Of a DNA stretch of 64,000 nucleotides, positions 57,940-64,000 are shown in pieces. The notes beneath the pieces were generated by a model. It was not told where the DNA came from. It saw only the letters and a list, made by a program, of their open reading frames with translations, and ran no database searches. A program made the translations under genes and the position numbers. Positions within the stretch are counted from its first letter, which is position 1. The number at the start of each line of letters is the position of its first letter. Origin of the DNA: Actinobacillus porcitonsillarum (GTDB taxonomy: Bacteria; Pseudomonadota; Gammaproteobacteria; Enterobacterales; Pasteurellaceae); the NCBI RefSeq assembly GCF_003101015.1, contig NZ_CP029206.1:310001-374000 (forward strand), in the 5' to 3' direction.

Positions 57940-58890
57940 ATGAGCCTTGAAAAAAATAACAAAATAACGCCTTTTTTAACTTTTAATCGTGAACAATGGG
58001 CTGAACTTCGGAAATCGGTGCCATTAAAACTCACAGAACAAGATTTAAAACCTTTATTGGGATTTAACGAAGATCTTTCTTTAGAAGAAGTACGCACGAT
58101 TTATTTACCGCTTGCCCGTTTAATTAACTACTATATAGAAGAAAACTTAAAGCGTCAGACAGTATTACATCGCTTCCTTGATGTTGAATCGCCTAAGGTT
58201 CCTTATATTATTAGTATTGCAGGAAGCGTATCGGTCGGGAAAAGTACCTCTGCACGTATCTTACAAGCACTGCTTTCGAATTACCCTAACGAGCGTAAAG
58301 TCGACTTAATTACCACGGATGGCTTTCTTTATCCATTAAAAACATTAGTCGAGAAAAATTTACTCAAACGCAAAGGCTTCCCTGAGTCTTATGATATTCA
58401 CCGTTTAATTGAATTTGTTTCCGATCTAAAATCAGGTAAAACACAAGTCAAAGCGCCTATTTATTCGCATTTGACCTACGATATTGTTCCGGATCAATTT
58501 AATGTTGTTGAACAACCTGATATTGTGATTTTAGAAGGCTTAAATGTTTTACAAAGTGGCATGAATTATCCTTCTAGCCCACACAATGTCTTTGTTTCTG
58601 ATTTTGTGGATTTCTCTATTTATGTTGATGCAGATGAAGATCTCTTAAAACAGTGGTATATTGATCGCTTCTTGAAATTTCGCCGAAGTGCATTTTCCGA
58701 TCCAAATGCTTACTTCCACCACTATTCAAAACTTTCGGAAGATGAGGCGATACAAACCGCTTCAACTATCTGGGATGAGATTAATGGGCTAAATCTCAAA
58801 AAGAATATTTTACCAAGCCGTGAGCGTGCGAACCTGATTTTAGAAAAAGGGGAAAACCATGCCATTCAAACGGTGAAACTGCGTAAATAA
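57940..58890 (+). CDS. coaA: Pantothenate kinase
   Basis: First enzyme of coenzyme A synthesis. From the ATG at 57940 it has 316 residues, exactly the E. coli CoaA length; an upstream TTG would add two residues and is rejected. The P-loop GSVSVGKS is at residues 95-102. TTDGFLYP near 128 and [11 protein letters not shown] near 200 are type I pantothenate kinase motifs. It lies divergent from the tRNA operon and 37 bp before dsbE, which may be cotranscribed. Confidence 0.97.
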   Translation: MSLEKNNKITPFLTFNREQWAELRKSVPLKLTEQDLKPLLGFNEDLSLEEVRTIYLPLARLINYYIEENLKRQTVLHRFLDVESPKVPYIISIAGSVSVGKSTSARILQALLSNYPNERKVDLITTDGFLYPLKTLVEKNLLKRKGFPESYDIHRLIEFVSDLKSGKTQVKAPIYSHLTYDIVPDQFNVVEQPDIVILEGLNVLQSGMNYPSSPHNVFVSDFVDFSIYVDADEDLLKQWYIDRFLKFRRSAFSDPNAYFHHYSKLSEDEAIQTASTIWDEINGLNLKKNILPSRERANLILEKGENHAIQTVKLRK

Positions 58891-58927
58891 TTTTGTAAAA
58901 ATATCACTAAAAACAACCGCTTATACG

Positions 58928-59467
58928 ATGAAAAAGAAATTATTACTTCCTTTAATTATCTTCTTAGCACTTGCCATTACTCTAATGGTTCAATTAACCC
59001 GAAATGCGCAAGGTGAAGATCCGAAAAAATTAGAATCCGCTTTAATTGGCAAAAGCGTTCCTGCTTTTAATTTAGAATCCGTACAAGATGAAAAACAATT
59101 CATCGACCAAAATGTACTTAAAACAGGTTCGCCACGTTTATTAAATGTTTGGGCAACTTGGTGTCCGACTTGCTATGCGGAACACGAATACCTAACGCTT
59201 TTAGCGAAACAAGGGGTTGAAATTGTTGGTGTTGATTATAAAGATGAACGCCCTAAAGCCATGAAATTTCTGATGACTTATGGCAATCCTTATAAAGCGA
59301 TCATTTACGATCCAAAAGGTTCGTTAGGCTTAGATCTTGGCGTATATGGCGCACCTGAAACCTTTATTGTGGATGGTAATGGTATTATTCAATACCGCCA
59401 CGCCGGTGATGTGAATGAGCGAGTATGGAATGAAGTGTTAAAACCGATTTATGAAGGGTTAAAGTAA
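58928..59467 (+). CDS. dsbE: Thiol:disulfide interchange protein DsbE/CcmG
   Basis: Membrane-anchored periplasmic thioredoxin that reduces apocytochrome c or its CcmH partner for heme attachment. The 179-residue protein has one N-terminal membrane helix (about 4-22) and the active site NVWATWCPTCYAEH (CPTC near residue 80). YGAPETFIVDGNG with the cis-proline and the family Glu follows near 140. Its TAA is followed immediately by the ATG of the unknown membrane gene, and ccmH comes after that. The ccmA-F genes are not adjacent. A role in Nrf-type (NrfX) assembly is also possible. Confidence 0.9.
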   Translation: MKKKLLLPLIIFLALAITLMVQLTRNAQGEDPKKLESALIGKSVPAFNLESVQDEKQFIDQNVLKTGSPRLLNVWATWCPTCYAEHEYLTLLAKQGVEIVGVDYKDERPKAMKFLMTYGNPYKAIIYDPKGSLGLDLGVYGAPETFIVDGNGIIQYRHAGDVNERVWNEVLKPIYEGLK

Positions 59468-60496
59468 ATGTTACCATTCAAACCATATAGACATAGAAAA
59501 AATAATGATTACTTAAAAGAATATAATATTATAAATAGTACTGTTGGAATCCTTGCCATTACAGCCATAATTACAGGTATTCTAACAAATGCTTTTATAT
59601 TAAAATATTTAAAAGAAATAGATTCCTCTGAGTTATTTATAGAATCTATTTCTAATAATTTCTCAGCAATTTTTATTCCTATATCAATAGTTATTTTTTA
59701 CTCTCTATTCTTAATGAATTCACTACCAATTAGATCATTTTTTGCAGTAAAGAGAAACAACAACTACTCAAAAAATAGACTCTATATAGAAATAATCTGT
59801 TTAATGGAAATAATTTTCATTCCATTAATATCTATAGTATTAATAAAAGGGGGATGGGAATTATTAATTATAACATTACCTATAATATCAACATATTTTT
59901 TCCTACTTCATTCTATAAGACAGTCAATCGAATTTTTTCCATATTTTTGTTTTACCATATCTATTTTTCTTATATCTCCGATTATAATCATAATATTTGA
60001 TGGGGATATCAATAATCTAACTATAGAGAAAATGGCATTTCTCTATTTTATTTTTATGGGGTTTAGTTTTTTTCTAAATAATACGTATCTGCTAAATATA
60101 AAGAAACATAAAAGAGCTCCTGTCCGTTTTTACCTATTATCATCCGTTACCATTATATTTGCTGTTTCTACATCGCCATTTGAGATTTTTAAAATAGATA
60201 TTGTGAGAAATTCATTGAGATCTATTGGCATTATAGATAATAATAGTAAGACTTATTTTATAGAAAAAACATTTATACAAAAGTCCCTTAAAAACACACA
60301 TAGTCTAACTAATACTAAACCAACAAATACAGAGCAATACAAAGCTTACTGTGGTAAAATTTACTGGAAAAGTAATACTGAAGTTGTCTTTAAACAAATG
60401 AATGATAATGAGTATATTAGGATTCCTAAAGACAAAGTATATGAATTTCAGGGAAAACACATTTTGTGTGAGATAGATTTTTTAATCACTAAGTAA
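59468..60496 (+). CDS. Unknown polytopic membrane protein inserted between dsbE and ccmH
   Basis: I do not recognise this 342-residue protein. It has six or seven predicted membrane helices within residues 24-240 (for example ILAITAIITGILTNAFIL, IIFIPLISIVLI, PYFCFTISIFLISPIIIII). A soluble tail of about 100 residues follows with two Cys, in KAYCGKIYW and HILCEIDFL. The N terminus is basic (MLPFKPYRHRKNN). Base use is plainly more AT-rich than in the genes on both sides, with many ATA, AGA and AAT codons, suggesting acquisition by transfer. The ATG abuts the dsbE stop, with AAGGG ten bases upstream inside dsbE. No motif for heme or thiol chemistry was found apart from the two Cys. Confidence 0.7.
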   Translation: MLPFKPYRHRKNNDYLKEYNIINSTVGILAITAIITGILTNAFILKYLKEIDSSELFIESISNNFSAIFIPISIVIFYSLFLMNSLPIRSFFAVKRNNNYSKNRLYIEIICLMEIIFIPLISIVLIKGGWELLIITLPIISTYFFLLHSIRQSIEFFPYFCFTISIFLISPIIIIIFDGDINNLTIEKMAFLYFIFMGFSFFLNNTYLLNIKKHKRAPVRFYLLSSVTIIFAVSTSPFEIFKIDIVRNSLRSIGIIDNNSKTYFIEKTFIQKSLKNTHSLTNTKPTNTEQYKAYCGKIYWKSNTEVVFKQMNDNEYIRIPKDKVYEFQGKHILCEIDFLITK

Positions 60497-60512
60497 TAGA
60501 TTATTATTTAAT

Positions 60513-60977
60513 ATGAAAAAACAACTATACATTCTACTTTTTGCCAATTCTCTTACCCTCGCTGCCCCTGTGGAATTCAACCAATTCGATAATCCACAAC
60601 AAGAAGCAGATTATAAAACGCTCATCGCAGAGCTACGCTGTCCGCAATGTCAAAATAATAACATTGCAGATTCCAATGCGACCATTGCAACCGATATGCG
60701 AGCAAAAACGTTGGAATTGCTGAAACAAGGGAAAAGCAAAGACGAAGTCGTTTCTTATATGATTGAGCGATATGGCAATTTTGTGACCTATAATCCTCCA
60801 ATCACGCCTGCGACTATTTTGCTGTGGGTAATGCCTGTCTTGCTGATTTTATTTGGTATCGGGCTGATTTTAAGCCGTAAGAAAAAGACACAAGCGGTCG
60901 AAAATCGACAATCTGTTGCAAAATCAACAATCGATCAAGCCCGTTTAGACAAAATTCTGAATAAGGACGAAAAATGA
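60513..60977 (+). CDS. ccmH: Cytochrome c maturation thiol protein CcmH (NrfF/CycL type)
   Basis: Periplasmic, membrane-tethered thiol oxidoreductase for apocytochrome c. The 154-residue protein has a signal peptide (about 1-17), the redox motif LRCPQCQNNNIADSNA (near 50), a helical domain with EVVSYMIERYGNFVTYNPP and a C-terminal membrane helix (about 103-120). It ends with a tail made partly from an uptake signal. The 16-bp gap after the unknown membrane gene and the ATGA overlap with ccmI fit one operon. Confidence 0.92.
   Translation: MKKQLYILLFANSLTLAAPVEFNQFDNPQQEADYKTLIAELRCPQCQNNNIADSNATIATDMRAKTLELLKQGKSKDEVVSYMIERYGNFVTYNPPITPATILLWVMPVLLILFGIGLILSRKKKTQAVENRQSVAKSTIDQARLDKILNKDEK
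60890..60899 (+). repeat. Uptake signal sequence inside ccmH
   Basis: ACAAGCGGTC followed by the usual A/T-rich flank lies in the ccmH coding end and encodes part of the cytoplasmic tail after the membrane helix. Confidence 0.7.
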
Positions 60978-61882
60978 CATTTTGGATCATCATTGCTGTT
61001 ATTACTCTTATTGTTTGCCTCGTAGGTTTTTACCCTTTATTCAGAAAAAATACACTCGAGGCAACACACCAACGTGACCTGTTAAATAAAACGTTTTATC
61101 TGCATCGTTTAAAAGAGACAGAACGTGAGGTTGATGAAGGTATTATTGAAGATCATTCGCAAACCCAACTTGAGCTTCAACAAAGTTTATTAGAGGATAT
61201 TCCTGAAACGGCGACAGCCCCTTCAGAAAGTAAAACGGTAATCCATAAAGCATGGTTTATTCCCCTTTTTATTGGGGTTGCCGCAATCAGTACCGCCTCT
61301 TATTTTACCGTAGGTTCATGGCAGGCAACTTCAATGATTGAGATGACGCATAAAAAACTCGACTATTTTTATGAGCGTATTAAAGATGAAGAAACCAATC
61401 CGCTTTCAGAAGCAGAACTCAATCAGTTTGCCATTGCCTTACGAGCGGAGCTACAAGAAAATCCGACCAATGCCAAAGGTTGGTTTATGCTCGGTCAGGT
61501 TGGCATGGCAAAAGATGATGGACAACTTGCTTATGAAAGCTATGGTAAAGCTGCTCAACTTGAGCCCAAAAATTTGCAATATAAGTCAAGCTACGCCCAA
61601 CTTTTAATGCTTTCGCAAGATAAGGCGGATAAAGAAAAAGGGAAAGTCTTACTCAAAGAGTTGATTCGTGAAGATCATACAAATTTAGATGCATTAAGTA
61701 TGTTAGCTTTTAATGCCTTTGAGGAAGAAGATTTTAAAATGGCTGCCATGACTTGGGGTATGATGTTAAAGCTGATCCCCGAAGATAACCCTAGACGAAA
61801 AACCGTTGAAAAGAGCATTGATATGGCAATGCAAATGATGAAAGCGCAGGAAACGCCACCTCCTGCACCAGAGAAAAAATAA
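60974..61882 (+). CDS. ccmI: Cytochrome c biogenesis TPR protein CcmI/NrfG type
   Basis: Membrane protein that hands apocytochrome c to the heme lyase. The 302-residue protein has an N-terminal membrane helix (about 3-20), a short cytoplasmic loop with a charged helix (RLKETEREVDEGIIE), a second membrane helix (about 92-110) and a periplasmic TPR domain (about 140-290; NAKGWFMLGQVGMAKDDGQLAYESYGKAAQLEPKN in parts). ATGA overlap with ccmH. The tail is Pro-rich. It is the same as the C-terminal part of E. coli CcmH plus NrfG. Confidence 0.88.
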   Translation: MTFWIIIAVITLIVCLVGFYPLFRKNTLEATHQRDLLNKTFYLHRLKETEREVDEGIIEDHSQTQLELQQSLLEDIPETATAPSESKTVIHKAWFIPLFIGVAAISTASYFTVGSWQATSMIEMTHKKLDYFYERIKDEETNPLSEAELNQFAIALRAELQENPTNAKGWFMLGQVGMAKDDGQLAYESYGKAAQLEPKNLQYKSSYAQLLMLSQDKADKEKGKVLLKELIREDHTNLDALSMLAFNAFEEEDFKMAAMTWGMMLKLIPEDNPRRKTVEKSIDMAMQMMKAQETPPPAPEKK

Positions 61883-61938
61883 TCATAGGCGGAAATCTTT
61901 TCCGATATTATGTAGCAGTTGTACAAACCTTAATTTTT

Positions 61939-62003
61939 GTAGGGTGGACGTAAGTCCACGCATTAAGATCATTATTTTAAGCGTGGACTTACGTCCACCC
62001 TAC
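61939..62003. repeat. Large palindrome of GTAGGGTGGACG type
   Basis: Two 23-base arms (61939-61961 and 61981-62003) are perfect inverted copies starting GTAGGGTGGACGTAAG, with a 19-base loop. Each arm itself contains GTGGAC/GTCCAC, so each can also fold alone. It lies between ccmI and mog. The same opening, GTAGGGTG, is seen at 9658. It may also terminate the ccm transcript. Confidence 0.8.
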
Positions 62004-62091
62004 GCGACTTCTTAAAAATTAACTTTTATGCAAATACTACATAATACCGATCTTTTCCGCCTCATTTTTAACTGCAAAAGAAGTAAGAAAA

Positions 62092-62682
62092 ATGACCGCT
62101 TTAAGTAAAGATAAATTAAAAATTGGTTTAGTTTCCGTCTCAGATCGTGCCTCTCAAGGCATCTATCAAGACCAAGGCATTCCTGAATTACAAGCATGGT
62201 TAGAAAGCGCTTTGACCGCCCCTTTTGAGGTTGAAACCCGCTTAATTCCTGATGAACAAGCCGTTATTGAGCAAACACTCATTGAGCTTAGTGATAAACA
62301 TGCTTGCCACTTAATTCTTACCACAGGTGGAACAGGCCCGGCAAAACGTGATGTTACGCCCGATGCAACCCTTGCCATTGCAGATCGTGAAATGCCCGGT
62401 TTTGGTGAGCAGATGCGTCAAGTGAGCCTACACTTTGTCCCTACGGCAATTTTATCTCGCCAAGTCGGTGCTATTCGTGGCGAAACGTTAATCTTAAATC
62501 TCCCAGGGCAACCGAAAGCCATTAAAGAGACGCTTGAGGGCGTAAAAGATGAGCAAGGCAAGACCTTAGTCCGTGGCATTTTTGCTGCTGTGCCTTACTG
62601 TTTACAGCTCTTAAGTGAAATTTATATCGAGACAGACCCAACGGTTTGTGAGAGCTTTAGACCCAAATCAGCAAGAAGATAA
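62092..62682 (+). CDS. mog: Molybdopterin adenylyltransferase Mog
   Basis: Adenylylates molybdopterin before molybdenum insertion. The 196-residue protein matches E. coli Mog (195). LVSVSDRASQGIYQDQGIP at the start and LTTGGTGPAKRDVTPDAT near residue 75 are the MoCF motifs. RQVGAIRGETLILNLPGQPKAIKETLEG in parts confirms Mog over MoaB. The start codon lies within an uptake-signal-like string, TGACCGCTT. A DsbA-like gene follows six bases after the stop. Confidence 0.95.
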   Translation: MTALSKDKLKIGLVSVSDRASQGIYQDQGIPELQAWLESALTAPFEVETRLIPDEQAVIEQTLIELSDKHACHLILTTGGTGPAKRDVTPDATLAIADREMPGFGEQMRQVSLHFVPTAILSRQVGAIRGETLILNLPGQPKAIKETLEGVKDEQGKTLVRGIFAAVPYCLQLLSEIYIETDPTVCESFRPKSARR

Positions 62683-62688
62683 ATACGC

Positions 62689-63387
62689 ATGACATTAAGA
62701 TCGCTATTTTATGGTTTATTCGGGCTGTGGCTCTCTACTGCTGCCCTTGCGGATACAGCAACCTCACCAAAAGAGGTAACTTCAAATTTGCAAAATTCCA
62801 CTGAAAAAGAACCGCTTTTCAAAGACGGGAAAGGCTTTTATACCTATAAAAAGCCGTTAAACATTACACTACCTAAAGATGGAAAAGTGTTAATCCAATA
62901 CTTTTATCAATATGGTTGTGAAGTCTGCTCCCATGGTTTGGATTATCTCAAGCTGTACGCAGAACGAAATAAAGATAAGGTAATTTTGCAATACTCGCCG
63001 AGTTTTGCGAAAGGCAATGCGTTTACCGGGAAAATGCATGCGACTTTTTCGGAATATGGTCGCCCTGAATTAAGTGAACTCTATTTATTTGACAGCCTTG
63101 ATCGTAAAGATAAAGAGAGCCTGACAGAGAATAATGAGGCAATCCAACGTTGGCTCAAGCGAAATGGTATTGATATTGCTAAGTTCTACCAACTCTTTAC
63201 GTCAGCTCAAGTTGAAAAACGTATGGAGCAAGATCTAAGCGTTTATCGTCAATACGAACCGCCACCCTTTACACCCATTGCGGTTTTAAATGGTCACTAT
63301 GTGTTATTAAAAAATACACTGTATAACGATGACTATACTTATGCGGTGTTAGATTTTTTAGTCGAAAAATTACAACAAGAAAAATAA
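62689..63387 (+). CDS. DsbA-like exported thioredoxin-fold protein (CEVC)
   Basis: A 232-residue secreted protein. The signal peptide is about 1-21 (ends AALA). A linker follows, then a DsbA fold with the active site [15 protein letters not shown] (CEVC near residue 80 instead of CPHC). The cis-proline is in FTPIAVLNG near residue 200 and the inserted helical domain is between. It is likely a thiol:disulfide oxidoreductase in the periplasm. The unusual dipeptide between the cysteines should give a different redox potential. It overlaps no gene but is only six bases from mog. Its role is not clear. Confidence 0.8.
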   Translation: MTLRSLFYGLFGLWLSTAALADTATSPKEVTSNLQNSTEKEPLFKDGKGFYTYKKPLNITLPKDGKVLIQYFYQYGCEVCSHGLDYLKLYAERNKDKVILQYSPSFAKGNAFTGKMHATFSEYGRPELSELYLFDSLDRKDKESLTENNEAIQRWLKRNGIDIAKFYQLFTSAQVEKRMEQDLSVYRQYEPPPFTPIAVLNGHYVLLKNTLYNDDYTYAVLDFLVEKLQQEK

Positions 63388-63397
63388 GAGGAAAAAC

Positions 63398-64000
63398 ATG
63401 AAAAGTAAAATTGGAATTATTGGCGCAATGCCTCAAGAAATTGAAATTTTGCGTAGTCTGATGATCGAGCCTAAATTAACCGAAATTGCCGGTTGTAAAA
63501 TTTTTGAAGGTAAAATCAATAACCGTAACGTTGCGCTATTACAATCCGGCATCGGTAAAGTTGCTGCTGCAGTCGGCACGACATTACTATTAGAACTTGC
63601 CAAACCGGATATGATTATTAACACAGGCTCAGCCGGTGGATTAGATCGCCAATTAAATGTGGGCGATATCGTGATTTCAAATGAAGTCCGCCATCATGAT
63701 GTAGATGTAACCGCCTTTGGCTATGAAAAAGGACAACTGCCTGCTAACCCTGCAGCCTTCTTACCGAATATGCAATTAGTGGAAGTTGCCCAAAAAGAAG
63801 CACAAAAAGCAGGAACCAATGCAGTTATCGGTCTTATTTGTAGCGGTGATGCATTTATCAATGGTGCAGAAAAACTTGATCAAATTTGTTGCGATTTCCC
63901 AACCGTTGCTGCCGTTGAAATGGAAGCAGCCGCCATTGCACAAGTGTGCCATGCCTTTGGTGTACCATTTGTTGTTGTGCGCGCCATTTCTGATGTTGCA
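63398..64000 (+). CDS. mtnN: 5'-methylthioadenosine/S-adenosylhomocysteine nucleosidase (3' end cut by window edge)
   Basis: Hydrolyses MTA and SAH in methyl-cycle recycling and autoinducer-2 precursor formation. The 201 codons in the window start [19 protein letters not shown] and contain [28 protein letters not shown] and [14 protein letters not shown]. The segment AISDVA with the catalytic Asp is right at the edge. Only about 30 residues should be missing. AGAGG precedes the ATG, ten bases after the DsbA-like gene, so it may be cotranscribed. Confidence 0.95.
   Translation, partial: MKSKIGIIGAMPQEIEILRSLMIEPKLTEIAGCKIFEGKINNRNVALLQSGIGKVAAAVGTTLLLELAKPDMIINTGSAGGLDRQLNVGDIVISNEVRHHDVDVTAFGYEKGQLPANPAAFLPNMQLVEVAQKEAQKAGTNAVIGLICSGDAFINGAEKLDQICCDFPTVAAVEMEAAAIAQVCHAFGVPFVVVRAISDVA

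Overview
The window is a chromosomal segment of a gamma-proteobacterium of the family Pasteurellaceae. It is AT-rich, and its gene neighbourhoods are familiar from that family: rpoZ-spoT, yibN-secB-gpsA-cysE, and tRNA-Thr/Tyr/Gly/Thr-tuf. Copies of the core ACAAGCGGT and its complement ACCGCTTGT are scattered throughout. That is the uptake signal sequence of the Actinobacillus pleuropneumoniae / Mannheimia / Bibersteinia branch, not the AAGTGCGGT of the Haemophilus influenzae branch. Genus and species cannot be fixed from sequence reading alone. I see no phage, CRISPR array, rRNA operon, plasmid backbone or intact insertion sequence.

Layout. 1-3000: an SLC13-type permease (cut by the left edge), xerC and a small conserved gene. 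3025-7522: a complete five-gene biotin operon bioA-F-G-C-D using the BioC/BioG route to pimeloyl-ACP. 7574-14148: glyS and glyQ, separated by an accessory set (OsmC, glutaredoxin-like protein, glucose-1-phosphatase, heme-binding-like barrel, GST). 14358-22304: roxA, ilvC and two tandem autotransporters that share an almost identical translocator domain. 22407-25845: a 3-hydroxyisobutyrate-dehydrogenase-like gene, a frameshifted flavoprotein reductase gene, holC, a DIP1984-family gene and kbp. 25997-30269: tig, yibN, secB, gpsA, cysE. 30283-32148: a DUF454 gene, a glycosyltransferase and lpxH. 32266-38051: a xylose regulon xylBA / xylE-xylR with a divergent, CRP-site-containing control region. 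38107-46179: a DUF1523 gene, ycfH, yeaD, mrcB, menB, an unusually short spoT, and rpoZ. 46308-50726: an AfuABC-type transporter. 51163-52370: type B ribosomal proteins L31 and L36 in one operon with a periplasmic DUF4198 protein. 52549-57187: rpe, acpP, accBC, tuf. 57302-57693: four tRNA genes. 57940-64000: coaA, cytochrome c maturation genes (dsbE, ccmH, ccmI) interrupted by an unknown membrane-protein gene, mog, a DsbA-like gene and mtnN (cut by the right edge).

How the genes work together. The biotin operon feeds the biotin carrier AccB, whose genes accBC lie elsewhere in the window. The xylose genes and afuABC each have a perfect TGTGA-N6-TCACA CRP site upstream, which suggests catabolite control of both pentose and hexose-phosphate uptake. 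The L31B/L36B/DUF4198 operon looks like a zinc-limitation unit. Many transcription units end in hairpins made from two inverted uptake signal sequences.

The most notable observations are: a SpoT about 130 residues shorter than usual, lacking the region between TGS and ACT; an AT-rich orphan membrane gene inserted between dsbE and ccmH; the DUF4198 gene tied to zinc-independent ribosomal proteins; the tandem autotransporters with a shared 1.05-kb 3' module; and two small palindromic or terminal-repeat elements (10264-10370 and 24659-24823).
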